A stretch of 64,000 bases of DNA from an uncultured Schlesneria sp. GTDB lineage: Bacteria > Planctomycetota > Planctomycetia > Planctomycetales > Planctomycetaceae. The notes below the pieces were generated by a model. The model worked only from the letters and a program-made list of their open reading frames with translations, was not told where the DNA came from and did no database searches. Positions within the stretch are counted from its first letter, which is position 1. Every line of letters begins with the position of its first letter. The DNA is taken from assembly GCA_903834925.1 (NCBI GenBank), contig CAILLA010000020.1, positions 26,943-90,942 on the forward strand, read 5' to 3'. The translations under genes and the position numbers were made by a program. This document shows, in pieces, positions 27,805-36,967 of this stretch.

Positions 27805-28521
27805 TTACTCCGGTCGAATTCCTGGCGTTGCGGTTTCTGGTCGTGGTTTCAGCCGGATTCGATAGCCGACGTCTTTGTCGATTAAATCTTTGACTTCAAC
27901 GTCACCACCATCATCGACTCCGTCCATACCAATGCTCCAGACAACAGCCGTGCCATCTGTTTCACGGCGATAACGGAGTGGTGCGCCAGCGGCGTCTATC
28001 GGGTCGATCGGAACAGAATTAAGAAACTTCGGCACAAGCAGTTCCATAGACGAAGGAAATTCGCCGTGGATACGCTGGTACTGCTGCGATGCCAGTACGA
28101 CATTCAGCGCAGAGTGGCGGGCGTCGTCGCGTTGCCGGGAAGTATCCATTTGACTTCCACTGTAAATCGAGGCATTCTTGAGCCAATGCTTCGAGAAGGT
28201 CGCTTCCAACGTTCGTTCTAATGCTGTCGGGTCCAGTTGTCCCCACTTTCGTTGAACCGCGGGATCGACTTCGTACACCGTCTGTTCTTTGGCTCGGACC
28301 GCCTTACGTCGAAACCGTCTTGGTTTGTCAATCTGATCAGCGTTGTTCACCAGAAGCTGACGAGCGATTCGTAACGTCAATTCCGGCTGACCGACAGACC
28401 ACAGAAGAACTCGTTTTCCTGCCAGTAATAGTGGTTCAATCGATCCACCGATGTTCCAATTCGGATACATCATATTCGGAGCATCGTGGCGACTTAATGT
28501 ATTCCTTTCGAACCATCGCAA
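27805..28521 (-). CDS. Hypothetical protein, probably the C-terminal part of a truncated gene
   Basis: A 238-residue frame. The segment from MMYPNWNIGG onward has good coding character: GKRVLLWSVGQPELTLRIARQ is alpha-helical, and the C-terminal 90 residues contain EFPSSMELLVPKFLNSVPID and RYRRETDGTAVVWSIGMDGV. The latter is a pattern seen at the end of planctomycete proteins with pseudopilin-like or peptide-processing neighbours. The protein has no signal peptide or clear beginning, and its first codons overlap the start of a broken phosphatase gene on the other strand, so a rearrangement seems to have removed the 5' part. Function unknown. Confidence 0.55.
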   Translation of the reverse strand: MRWFERNTLSRHDAPNMMYPNWNIGGSIEPLLLAGKRVLLWSVGQPELTLRIARQLLVNNADQIDKPRRFRRKAVRAKEQTVYEVDPAVQRKWGQLDPTALERTLEATFSKHWLKNASIYSGSQMDTSRQRDDARHSALNVVLASQQYQRIHGEFPSSMELLVPKFLNSVPIDPIDAAGAPLRYRRETDGTAVVWSIGMDGVDDGGDVEVKDLIDKDVGYRIRLKPRPETATPGIRPE

Positions 28522-28866
28522 TCGGTGATGTGCATGGCTGTTCGAAAGCCTTGGCGACGCTCATCAAACGGATTGATCCAAGTCTCACAGATACGATTGT
28601 GACATTAGGCGATTACGTCGACCGAGGGATCGACTCAAAGGGTGTTGACGAAGAACCATACACTTCGATGGCTATCATTGAGAGAATTTGTGCCCGGACC
28701 GCACTTCACAGGGAAAATCGCTCTCATGGGACATACGCCGCAGTCCGACGTTCTTGACCTCGGACATCTGATTTGCATCGACACAAATTGCTGCAAACAG
28801 GGTTGGCTAACAGCAATCGACACGGCGACCAAACAGAAGTGGCAAGTCGATGAGAATGGTTGGTAA
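28497..28866 (+). pseudogene. Internally deleted and frameshifted metallophosphatase
   Basis: The first 50 codons encode the N-terminus of a calcineurin-like serine/threonine phosphatase (RTIAIGDVHGCSKAL, then TLGDYVDRGIDSKGV). The C-terminal part appears in another frame from about 28675 (REFVPGPHFTGKIALMGHTP, then LDLGHLICIDTNC and GWLTAID). About 100 central residues with the GNHE motif are missing, so two of the metal-binding blocks are lost. Intact relatives are about 210-240 residues. Inactive remnant. Confidence 0.85.
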
Positions 28867-29104
28867 ACGGCAAAACACTGGGGATGTCGCACGCACGTTG
28901 AAAACGGCGTGTTTGTAATGTTTTCCGGCTCCGCAGAGGCGCAACAGGAGTCGGTGCGGCCTTACTCAGATCGTTCTCATCGTGTTCTCAATTGTGTTTG
29001 CGATGGGTAAACTTTCCGTCCAATTTGATGTTCGCAATTGAAAATCAGAGCAAAAAACCACCAAATCATCCCATTCAATTTTGTCAGCCCAAATTGACAA
29101 TTCG

Positions 29105-29133
29105 TTGACGGGCAACAAGCGAAAATGTATGGT
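29105..29133 (+). promoter_or_regulatory. Candidate sigma-70-type promoter for the protease-lipase gene
   Basis: TTGACG at 29105-29110 and TATGGT at 29128-29133 are separated by 17 bases, 72 bp before the start codon of the gene at 29205. Read from consensus only. Confidence 0.35.
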
Positions 29134-29204
29134 GTTCAAAAATGCTTACTTGCGTAGCGTCATCTCGTGTGGAATTAGTGTTTCAAAATTGATAGGGGCA
29201 ACTC

Positions 29205-31436
29205 ATGAATTCAATTGAACTTGTCCGCAAGATGTTGAGGCAAGTTGACCCCTCTGGCCGGTCTAAGGGGCTTCAAGAGAGTTTGAAGTCTCAAAGCAGA
29301 AGATCCAGTGAAACCAGAGTGGAGGGTGTCGCGCCGCATTCTACGGCTGAAGCGACCATGGAATCGGTTGACGCGTTGCGTCGAGGTGACGTTGTCAGTT
29401 CCGACCAGCAATATCACCTTGAGGCCATCGTGTTGCCTTTCCATCGACCTGTTGTGGACGTGGTGGACGATTACATCGTAAAGGATCAGTTGACGAGTAC
29501 TTGGGATAAACTTGGCGACGATTCCCATCGTGGCTGGATCAAAGAACGTGTCCGCGCGATTGGGCGAATCAACGTGCCAAATCAGCCATCGCTTCCCTAC
29601 GCAGGGACAGGGTTTGTGGTCGGTGATGGCCTTTTGATGACGAACCGACACGTTGCCAATATCTTTGCCCAGGGGCTCGGGACTCGCACCGTAAAGTTCC
29701 AATCCGGACAAACGGCGACAATTGATTTTTACTGCGAAAACGGAAGCGATAAGTCCGAATCGCTTACGGTTGAAAGAGTTGTCATGATTCACCCTCATTG
29801 GGACATGGCAATCTTGAAGGTGAATGGGTTGTCGCGAGACAGAGTGCCATTAAAGCTCAGTACAGTTAATCCAGCGACGATTCAAGAAAATGAAGTCGTA
29901 GTCGTCGGCTATCCCGGTTACGATCCGAAATCCGATCAAGAATTTCAGCGCGTCCAAAACCGAATTTTCCGGGGGACATACTACGTTAAACGTTTTCAAC
30001 CGGGGCTATTAAAGGTTCGTGAACAGATCGAAAGTTTTGGACACGACGTCGATGCGATCACGCATGATTGCTCGACTTTGGGGGGGAACTCTGGTTCGAC
30101 AGTCATCGACATTGATTCGGGAAATGTCATCGGCTTGCATTTCGCGGGGGCATACCTTGTTGCTAACTATGCCGTGCCAACTTACGAACTGGCCCAGGAC
30201 AGTCGGGTTGTCGATGCAGGGCTGAATTTTGTGGGAAGACTCGAGCCTCGTGGGGACTTTTACGGTCCAATCTGGACAAGGATCGATGCGGCAGAATCCG
30301 TTGCGACGACAGATCAGGCCGATCCGGGGCCGTTGAAACAATCACCGTCTACTATTGGATCAGGAGTAAACTCTGTGACAACCACCAATTCCGCGGCAGT
30401 GACGTCATCAATGACTTGGACAATCCCGATTAATGTCACCATTTCAATCGGGACTCCAGTTACCGTTGTGGATGGAAAGCAAACACCGCTACTAACGACA
30501 CCAGCAGAGCGAGTTCAGTCAAATCAGCGCGTTGAGGCCTCGACAGGGACTACGCCGCAATTTTCCGTTTCGAGTTTGAACGCGAATCAGTTTGGCTGGC
30601 CAACGGCCCTGTCGTTGGTGATGGCCAGCCAGTTGGTCTACAAGACCGAATCTGAGGTGAAAAATACAGCCATCGGGAATTGGGGGCTCAACACTTGCAA
30701 GCTTATCGATGCCGAAGAGACACAGTGTTTTGTTGCCTCTACAAATGATGTTGTTCTCGTGTCATTTCGAGGAACTCAAAGTGTCGGCGACTGGCTGACG
30801 AACCTGAACATTTTCGCGACAAATCGCCCTTACGGCCAAGTTCACTCGGGTTTCTTTAACGCATTCAATCTGGTCGACGACGAGTTGCGAGCTGAGATCG
30901 GTCGGTTTGCCGGACGTCCCGTCGTGTTGACAGGTCATAGCCTGGGTGGGGCGCTCGCCACCATCGCGGCAGCCGAATGGAAACAACGTGGCGTGAAGAT
31001 TTCCTCGATGTACACTTACGGTCAGCCAGCTGTCGGCAAAGGAGATTTTCCAACATTCTTTCAGCAAAGCTATCCAGGGAAGCTGATCCGGTTCGTCAAT
31101 AATGATGATATCGTCCCACGCGTCCCACCTACCTATCGTCATGTTGGCGATCTGTACCAATTCGACGGGCCAGGAAACATCAAGATTACTCGTCAAAGTT
31201 CCGGAAACGAATCCTTGTCTGTTGCCGCTGAATCGGCCGCAGACCCAACCCGAGGAATGCTGACCGAACAAGAGTTTGACGAGTTGCGGTTGAAATACCT
31301 TGAACAAAAAGTTCAGCGCCAACGCTCTGTCACCGCCAACGAGTCGGTTGTTGAGGAAGGGCTGATCCCGAGCGTCAGCGACCACCACCTTGAGAACTAT
31401 ATCGCAAAGATCACGGCGCAGCTGAACAAAAGCTGA
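29205..31436 (+). CDS. Trypsin-like serine protease fused to a class 3 lipase domain
   Basis: A 743-residue protein without a signal peptide or membrane helix, so probably cytosolic. Residues 1-125 form a charged N-terminal region. Residues 130-330 are a chymotrypsin-fold protease of the V8/trypsin type: TNRHVAN with His149, HWDMAIL with Asp200, and GGNSGST with Ser296 form the triad. After a Ser/Thr-rich linker (about 370-455), residues 465-660 form a class 3 lipase: SFRGT, nucleophile elbow GHSLGG with Ser579, Asp near 634 (NNDDIVPR) and His near 646 (YRHVGD). The last 80 residues are charged and helical. Both catalytic centres look intact. A ribosome-binding site AGGGG precedes ATG 29205. 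The gene has no operon partner. Confidence 0.88.
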   Translation: MNSIELVRKMLRQVDPSGRSKGLQESLKSQSRRSSETRVEGVAPHSTAEATMESVDALRRGDVVSSDQQYHLEAIVLPFHRPVVDVVDDYIVKDQLTSTWDKLGDDSHRGWIKERVRAIGRINVPNQPSLPYAGTGFVVGDGLLMTNRHVANIFAQGLGTRTVKFQSGQTATIDFYCENGSDKSESLTVERVVMIHPHWDMAILKVNGLSRDRVPLKLSTVNPATIQENEVVVVGYPGYDPKSDQEFQRVQNRIFRGTYYVKRFQPGLLKVREQIESFGHDVDAITHDCSTLGGNSGSTVIDIDSGNVIGLHFAGAYLVANYAVPTYELAQDSRVVDAGLNFVGRLEPRGDFYGPIWTRIDAAESVATTDQADPGPLKQSPSTIGSGVNSVTTTNSAAVTSSMTWTIPINVTISIGTPVTVVDGKQTPLLTTPAERVQSNQRVEASTGTTPQFSVSSLNANQFGWPTALSLVMASQLVYKTESEVKNTAIGNWGLNTCKLIDAEETQCFVASTNDVVLVSFRGTQSVGDWLTNLNIFATNRPYGQVHSGFFNAFNLVDDELRAEIGRFAGRPVVLTGHSLGGALATIAAAEWKQRGVKISSMYTYGQPAVGKGDFPTFFQQSYPGKLIRFVNNDDIVPRVPPTYRHVGDLYQFDGPGNIKITRQSSGNESLSVAAESAADPTRGMLTEQEFDELRLKYLEQKVQRQRSVTANESVVEEGLIPSVSDHHLENYIAKITAQLNKS

Positions 31437-31505
31437 ATGAATTGGTTTTCACTAACCATACTTCGTTGGCGACCGAAGAGGTCGTGGTGAAGTTACGGCG
31501 AATTG

Positions 31506-31530
31506 CTCGGGCTGAAGCCCAAGCTACGAG
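31506..31530. repeat. GGGCTGAAGCCC palindromic repeat
   Basis: CTCGGGCTGAAGCCCAAGCT lies in the 184-bp gap between the protease-lipase gene and the helicase gene; it belongs to the same family as the element at 2671. Confidence 0.7.
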
Positions 31531-31620
31531 ATTTGATGGGTGTGCGAACATCTGTTCAACTTCGTGTGTCAGGCTCCTTCCTTGAAGTCTGTCTGGTCCG
31601 TAAACTACTGCATCACGATT

Positions 31621-34600
31621 ATGAATGTACCTGCCGCTGACATTGAAGTGATGCTGACAAAGACCATGCTGGTCGACCGCCATCGGCTGCGCCAGCAATG
31701 GAGGTCCCTTCGTAACATCCGGCAATCGGAATCGAATCGCGATTCGCCTACGGAATCTGGCAAGCCGGAGCAGGTTGATCGGCGAGTGGAAAAATTTCAT
31801 GCCGATCTGACTCGTTCGTGCGAGCGTTACGAACAGCGATTGCGTGGCGTGCCGAAACTAACGTTTGACGACACGTTGCCCGTGGTGCTCCGCAAAGACG
31901 AGATCGCTGCCGCGATACGTGATCATCAGGTGATCGTTGTCTGCGGCGAGACGGGTTCGGGCAAATCGACTCAGTTGCCGAAAATCTGCCTGGAACTGGG
32001 GCGAGGTGTCGCGGGTTTGATTGGACATACTCAGCCTCGCCGAATTGCTGCCCGTTCCGTCGCGACTCGTGTCGCCGAAGAATTGTCGGTGCAAGTCGGG
32101 CGAGAGGTGGGATACAAAGTTCGTTTTGCGGATGCGACGTCGCAGCAGACTTACATCAAGCTGATGACCGACGGAATCCTGTTGGCGGAAACGCAAAGCC
32201 GACCCTTTCTGGACGACTATGACACGATCATCGTCGATGAAGCTCACGAGCGGTCATTGAATATCGATTTTCTGCTTGGAAATCTGCATCGGCTGATTTC
32301 CAAGCGACGTGAACTGAAAGTGATCATCACCTCGGCGACAATTGATGCCGAACGGTTTGCTGACCACTTTCGTAACGTTGCGGGAACGGTTCCTGTGCTG
32401 GAAGTTTCTGGTCGAACCTATCCGGTCGAGATGCTTTATCGCCCTCCGTCACCAGACGAAAATGGGGACGAACCTGATTGGCCGAAGGCGGTTGCCGACG
32501 CTGTTCATGAAGTCTGCTTGCGCGGGCCGGGTGACGTGCTGCTGTTCATGCCGACAGAACGTGAGATCCACGAAGCGATGAAGACCTTGAAGGGTCGCAC
32601 ATTTGGTGGAAGCAAGCCCGATCTGTTGCCGCTCTACGCGAGACTTTCCGCTGCGGAACAGCAAAAAGTCTTTCAGACGTCTTCCACACGACGGATCGTG
32701 CTGGCGACGAACGTGGCCGAGTCGTCGTTAACCGTGCCGGGAATTCGATACGTGGTCGATACCGGGACGGCACGCATCAGTCGCTATTCTCCCAAGTCGA
32801 AACTGCAGCGGTTGCCAATCGAACCGATTTCACAAGCATCGGCGGATCAGCGAGCCGGTCGATGTGGACGTGTTGGTCCGGGTGTCTGCATCCGACTATT
32901 TTCAGAAGAAGATTATCAGTCGCGAGAACGCTATACGCCGCCGGAAATCCTGCGATCGAATCTGGCAAATGTGATTCTACAGACGAAGACACTCGGCCTG
33001 GGTGAGATTGAGGATTTTCCGTTTCTGGAACCACCTAAACCGGAAGCGATCAAAGACGGCTACAAGACGTTGTTCGAACTGGGGGCGGTCACGCAAGATC
33101 ACACGTTGACCGAAGTGGGGCGAAAGCTGGCTCGGTTGCCGGTCGACCCTCGGATCGCCCGGATCATCTGGGCAGCTCAGGAAGAAAATTGCCTGGGCGA
33201 GATTTTGATCATCGCGTCGGCCCTGGAAGTACAAGACCCGCGCGAACGCCCACTGGAAAAACAACAGCAAGCGGATGAATCTCACAAGCGCTTTGCGGAC
33301 GAAGATTCGGATTTTCTCAGCGATCTCAAGCTGTGGGATTTTTACCACAAGCTGAAATCAGAATTGTCGAAAGGCCAGCTGCATAAAGCCTGTCACCAGA
33401 ATTTTCTCTCATGGACCCGACTTCGCGAATGGGTTGATGTCCACGCCGAACTGGTTGAGATTGTCCGGGAATCTGTGGCCAGCCAGTTTCAGAAAAAGGG
33501 GGACGGTCAAACGGCAAACGCTCGGCAAGGAAACAAGGGAAGTAGTAGCGCACCAGACCGAGGTCAGGCACAACATCGAACAAAGGGACATGACGTTAAT
33601 TCGGCGACAACGAAAGCCAGTGTCGACACGACGTTCGCTCGTCGGCACGACGTCGCGGCGATTCATCGTGCGTTGTTGACCGGCTATCTTTCGAGTATCG
33701 CGTTCAAGACGGAAAGTGGTGAATATCTGGCTCCGGGTGGTATGAAGGCCTTCCTATGGCCCGGTTCGGGACTGGCGGCGAAAAAGCCAAAATGGATTGT
33801 GGCGGCGGAGTTGGTCGAGACGACTCGTCGGTTCCTGCGGACTGTGGCGAAGATTGAGCCTGACTGGATTGAACCTCTTGCCGGACATTTGATCGATCGT
33901 ACTTACAGTGAACCACATTGGGATACAGATTCGCTGGCAGTGATGGCCTACGAAAAAGTGTCGCTGTTCGGGCTGGTGTTGGTTCCTCGCCGACGCATTC
34001 GCTACAGCCGAATTGATCCCGCCAAATGCCGTGAGATGTTTATTCAGCACGCATTGGTCTATGGCGAATGGCCAGAGGATGAATCAGCGCTTGACGCGTT
34101 GAAGGGACAGGAAAAACATGGCAAAGGTCAACAGGGGTCGGCACGTCAGAATACAGGATCTTCCCAATCCAATTCGCGACAGGGAGGTCAAAAATCGAAT
34201 GCTCCCCCCGCTCGAGTGAACACGACAGCCGTAATGAATGCGCCTGTGGTGAAAAGAAACGAGCCGCCAGAGTTTCTGACACAGAATCGCGCTCTCGTTC
34301 AAAAGCTGGAAGATCTTCAGACGCGAGTTCGCAAGGGAAGCATGCTGAAGGCGGAAGAGGCTCAGTTCGAGTTTTATCACTCGCGCTTGCCCGCCGAAGT
34401 TCTTGACGGATTTCGTTTGGTCCAGTGGTGGCGTTCGGCCTCGCCCGAGGACCGCAAGCGGTTGTTCATGGTCGAGGCGGACCTGGTCGAAGAGGATGCC
34501 ATCGTCGCTACCAAAGAATCGTATCCCGATTCGATCAAGATGAAGAATCTGACGCTGCCACTGACTTATCGGCTGGACCCGAGTGCTGCCGATGACGGTG

Positions 34601-35886
34601 TGACGATTACAGTCCCGCAGGAAGGACTGAATCAGCTGGATGGCGATCGCCTGGGATGGCTCGTCCCTGGCTTGATCGAAGACAAAATCGTGGCATTGAT
34701 TCGAACGTTGCCCAAAGAAATGCGTCGGGATCTGGTTCCCATTCCTGAGGTGGCGGCGGAGGTCGCCAAGGTGATCAATTTCGGTGACAAGACTGTGGCT
34801 GAGGCGATCGTCGAGGGGATCGAATTTGTAACGGGGATTGAAGTCCCTGCCACGGCGTTTGATGAAACAAAGCTACCCGACCATTTGCGGATGGTGATTC
34901 GGGTAACTGACGAAGCAGGCAGGACATTAGCCGCTGGTCGCGATTTAACAGCGCTGCGAAAGGAATTCGGTGCGATTGCTTCGACCAGTTTTTCGTCCGT
35001 CGACGATCCACGTTGGACTCGCGACGGCCTGAAAACCTGGGATTGTGGCACTCTTCCACCCGTGATTGACGTCATGCGACGCGGAGTTGCACTGAAGGGT
35101 TATCCCACATTGATTGATCAGGGTGAAACCGCATCGTTGCGATTGCTGGACACGCCGGAACGATCGCATTTTGAGATGCGGCTGGGTCTGCGAAGGTTGA
35201 TCGCGTTGACGGTGGCTCGCGAGTTGAAACAGCAAGTCGATTCGATGCCGTCTCTGCAGAACTGGACGTTGATATCGAAGTCGTTTCCGCAACCGTTCCC
35301 GTTTCGAGCTCAAGTGACCGAGTTACTGGCCGACCGCGCGTTCCTGCCGACGGAGAAATTTCCACGAAGTGATGAGGAATTTCGAGTCTGTCTGCGTGAG
35401 GGACGCAACCGGATCGCTGCCGCAGTGACAGAAATCAACAGCCTGTTGACTTCGCTGTTTCAAGCCTATGGCGACGTTCGTAAGACTTGGGAGAAGACGG
35501 CTCATCCTCAATGGCAGGCGACTCGATTGGATGTGCATGCCCAATTGGCTCAGCTTTTCTCGCCCGGATTTCTGGTTCGAACACCTTGGATGTGGCTGGT
35601 ACAGTTCCCTCGATATACACGGTCAATTTCGTTGCGATTGCAGAAACTGACGAGCGGCGGTGCAGTTCGTGACCAGCAACTGATTCCACAGATTGTTCCT
35701 CGCTGGCAGCGTGGCATCGAGCGACTGCGGCTGCACACGGAGCGGCAGATTTACGATCCCGAGCTGGAAATCTATCGCTGGATGTCGGAAGAGCTTCGAG
35801 TGGCATTGTTCACACAGGAATTGGGAACAGCCGTGTCTGTTTCCGAAAAGAAACTCGATAAACAATGGGAAAAAGTCAGGGCCTAG
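31621..35886 (+). CDS. hrpA: ATP-dependent RNA helicase HrpA (DEAH box)
   Basis: A 1421-residue protein. Motif I GETGSGKST (Lys115), motif Ia TQPRRIAARS, motif II DEAH (about 206-209), motif III SAT, and motif VI QRAGRCGRVGPG are all present, followed by a winged helix and helicase-associated domain, an OB-like region and the long DUF3418-type C-terminal region typical of bacterial HrpA. The family unwinds RNA and resolves collided or stalled ribosomes. Inserts near residues 620-680 and 830-880, rich in Gln, Gly, Lys and Ser, look like disordered linkers. The start is uncertain: ATG 31621 and ATG 31651 both lack strong ribosome-binding sites, and the frame is open to 31540. Confidence 0.92.
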   Translation: MNVPAADIEVMLTKTMLVDRHRLRQQWRSLRNIRQSESNRDSPTESGKPEQVDRRVEKFHADLTRSCERYEQRLRGVPKLTFDDTLPVVLRKDEIAAAIRDHQVIVVCGETGSGKSTQLPKICLELGRGVAGLIGHTQPRRIAARSVATRVAEELSVQVGREVGYKVRFADATSQQTYIKLMTDGILLAETQSRPFLDDYDTIIVDEAHERSLNIDFLLGNLHRLISKRRELKVIITSATIDAERFADHFRNVAGTVPVLEVSGRTYPVEMLYRPPSPDENGDEPDWPKAVADAVHEVCLRGPGDVLLFMPTEREIHEAMKTLKGRTFGGSKPDLLPLYARLSAAEQQKVFQTSSTRRIVLATNVAESSLTVPGIRYVVDTGTARISRYSPKSKLQRLPIEPISQASADQRAGRCGRVGPGVCIRLFSEEDYQSRERYTPPEILRSNLANVILQTKTLGLGEIEDFPFLEPPKPEAIKDGYKTLFELGAVTQDHTLTEVGRKLARLPVDPRIARIIWAAQEENCLGEILIIASALEVQDPRERPLEKQQQADESHKRFADEDSDFLSDLKLWDFYHKLKSELSKGQLHKACHQNFLSWTRLREWVDVHAELVEIVRESVASQFQKKGDGQTANARQGNKGSSSAPDRGQAQHRTKGHDVNSATTKASVDTTFARRHDVAAIHRALLTGYLSSIAFKTESGEYLAPGGMKAFLWPGSGLAAKKPKWIVAAELVETTRRFLRTVAKIEPDWIEPLAGHLIDRTYSEPHWDTDSLAVMAYEKVSLFGLVLVPRRRIRYSRIDPAKCREMFIQHALVYGEWPEDESALDALKGQEKHGKGQQGSARQNTGSSQSNSRQGGQKSNAPPARVNTTAVMNAPVVKRNEPPEFLTQNRALVQKLEDLQTRVRKGSMLKAEEAQFEFYHSRLPAEVLDGFRLVQWWRSASPEDRKRLFMVEADLVEEDAIVATKESYPDSIKMKNLTLPLTYRLDPSAADDGVTITVPQEGLNQLDGDRLGWLVPGLIEDKIVALIRTLPKEMRRDLVPIPEVAAEVAKVINFGDKTVAEAIVEGIEFVTGIEVPATAFDETKLPDHLRMVIRVTDEAGRTLAAGRDLTALRKEFGAIASTSFSSVDDPRWTRDGLKTWDCGTLPPVIDVMRRGVALKGYPTLIDQGETASLRLLDTPERSHFEMRLGLRRLIALTVARELKQQVDSMPSLQNWTLISKSFPQPFPFRAQVTELLADRAFLPTEKFPRSDEEFRVCLREGRNRIAAAVTEINSLLTSLFQAYGDVRKTWEKTAHPQWQATRLDVHAQLAQLFSPGFLVRTPWMWLVQFPRYTRSISLRLQKLTSGGAVRDQQLIPQIVPRWQRGIERLRLHTERQIYDPELEIYRWMSEELRVALFTQELGTAVSVSEKKLDKQWEKVRA

Positions 35887-35943
35887 TAACAAAAACATAA
35901 CCCTTTGATTGTTCGTTCGATCGTTGTCCGTTAGCTTGAGAAC

Positions 35944-36546
35944 ATGGAATCGAGCATTTCTGAAACAGAGACAGCATTGGTCGCCGCATTGCGTGCAGGT
36001 GAACCGGCTGCCTACGAGCGTCTCGTTCGCGAGTATGGAGGTCGGATTTTGGCGGTGTGTGAGCGATTGTTATTCAACAAGGAAGACGCTCGCGATGCTG
36101 TTCAAGAGACCTTTTTGTCAGCGTTTCGGTCGCTTGATTCCTTCGATGGCCGGTCTCAGTTTGCAACCTGGCTGCATCGGATCGCCGTCAATGCCTCGTT
36201 AATGAAACTTCGAACAAAGCGACGTCATCCGGAACAATCGATCGACGAATTGCTGCCCACGTTCCAGTCGGACGGACATCGAAGCAACCCTGGTTCTCGC
36301 TGGACAAATTCTGCGGCTGAGATTTCTGAACAACATGAAACTCAGCAATTAATTCGCGAGAAAATCGAGAGTCTTCCCGATTCCTACCGTAACGTTTTGA
36401 TCTTGCGCGACATCGAAGAGCTTGACACCGAAACTGTTGCAGAAATGCTGGAGCTAAGCCCCGGTGCGGTCAAGGTCCGTCTCCATCGTGCGCGTCAAGC
36501 ACTGAGAACGCTGCTCGAACCGATTTTTGGGGGTTCCTCGAAATGA
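35944..36546 (+). CDS. ECF-family RNA polymerase sigma factor
   Basis: A 200-residue protein with region 2 (LVREYGGRILAVCERLL, then DARDAVQETFLSAFRSL and FATWLHRIAVNAS) and region 4 (LPDSYRNVLILRDIEEL, then ETVAEMLELSPGAVKVRLHR). There is no region 3, so it is a group 4 (ECF) sigma factor of the SigE/RpoE type. The 3' end overlaps the anti-sigma gene by four bases. A 55-bp gap separates it from hrpA. Which signal it answers to cannot be read; binding to the zinc-finger protein next door is expected. Confidence 0.93.
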   Translation: MESSISETETALVAALRAGEPAAYERLVREYGGRILAVCERLLFNKEDARDAVQETFLSAFRSLDSFDGRSQFATWLHRIAVNASLMKLRTKRRHPEQSIDELLPTFQSDGHRSNPGSRWTNSAAEISEQHETQQLIREKIESLPDSYRNVLILRDIEELDTETVAEMLELSPGAVKVRLHRARQALRTLLEPIFGGSSK

Positions 36547-36797
36547 CCTGCCACGACGCTCTGAATTTCCTGGATGATTACCTGGACGGAAATCTGCCGT
36601 GGGGCCAGCGACTTGCGTTCGGACTCCATTTGGGGCTTTGTCGACCCTGCCGTGATTATCTGGACGGATATCGAAAAACGATTGAAGCGAGCCGGAAGGC
36701 TTTGTCTGAGCAAGCTGTCGTGACGTGTGAACAACTTCCCGAAGAAATGGTCCAGGCCATTCTTGCGGCTCGCAGTCAGACACCTCACATCGAGTGA
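36543..36797 (+). CDS. Zinc-finger anti-sigma factor (soluble, short)
   Basis: An 84-residue protein. MTCHDALNFLDDYLDG and HLGLCRPCRDYLDGY form the anti-sigma zinc-finger pattern Hx3Cx2C, with His29, Cys33 and Cys36 as the visible ligands. There is no transmembrane helix, so it is likely a cytosolic, redox- or metal-responsive anti-sigma factor of the ZAS type that holds the ECF sigma factor encoded just upstream (ATGA overlap). A further Cys in VVTCEQLPE could take part in disulfide switching; this is inference. Confidence 0.85.
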   Translation: MTCHDALNFLDDYLDGNLPWGQRLAFGLHLGLCRPCRDYLDGYRKTIEASRKALSEQAVVTCEQLPEEMVQAILAARSQTPHIE

Positions 36798-36967
36798 CGA
36801 CCTGCTTAAAATACCGCGATCACCAGACAGGTTTATCTGCCGCGACGCTCGTTGAACAATGGATTCTGAAGCGGTAATTCGGTATCTATTTGTCTTTCCC
36901 GTTCTCAGATTTTTGCTCTTCGGACATCCCGAGTGACGATCGGATTCTTGCCAAATAAGGAAACGCG

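Noticed and set aside
30762..31388. A 208-residue frame antisense to the lipase domain
   Set aside because: Shadow of the real gene; the plus strand has complete catalytic motifs.
29205..31436. Two separate genes (protease and lipase) rather than a fusion
   Set aside because: The frame is continuous with no stop or internal start signal between the domains.
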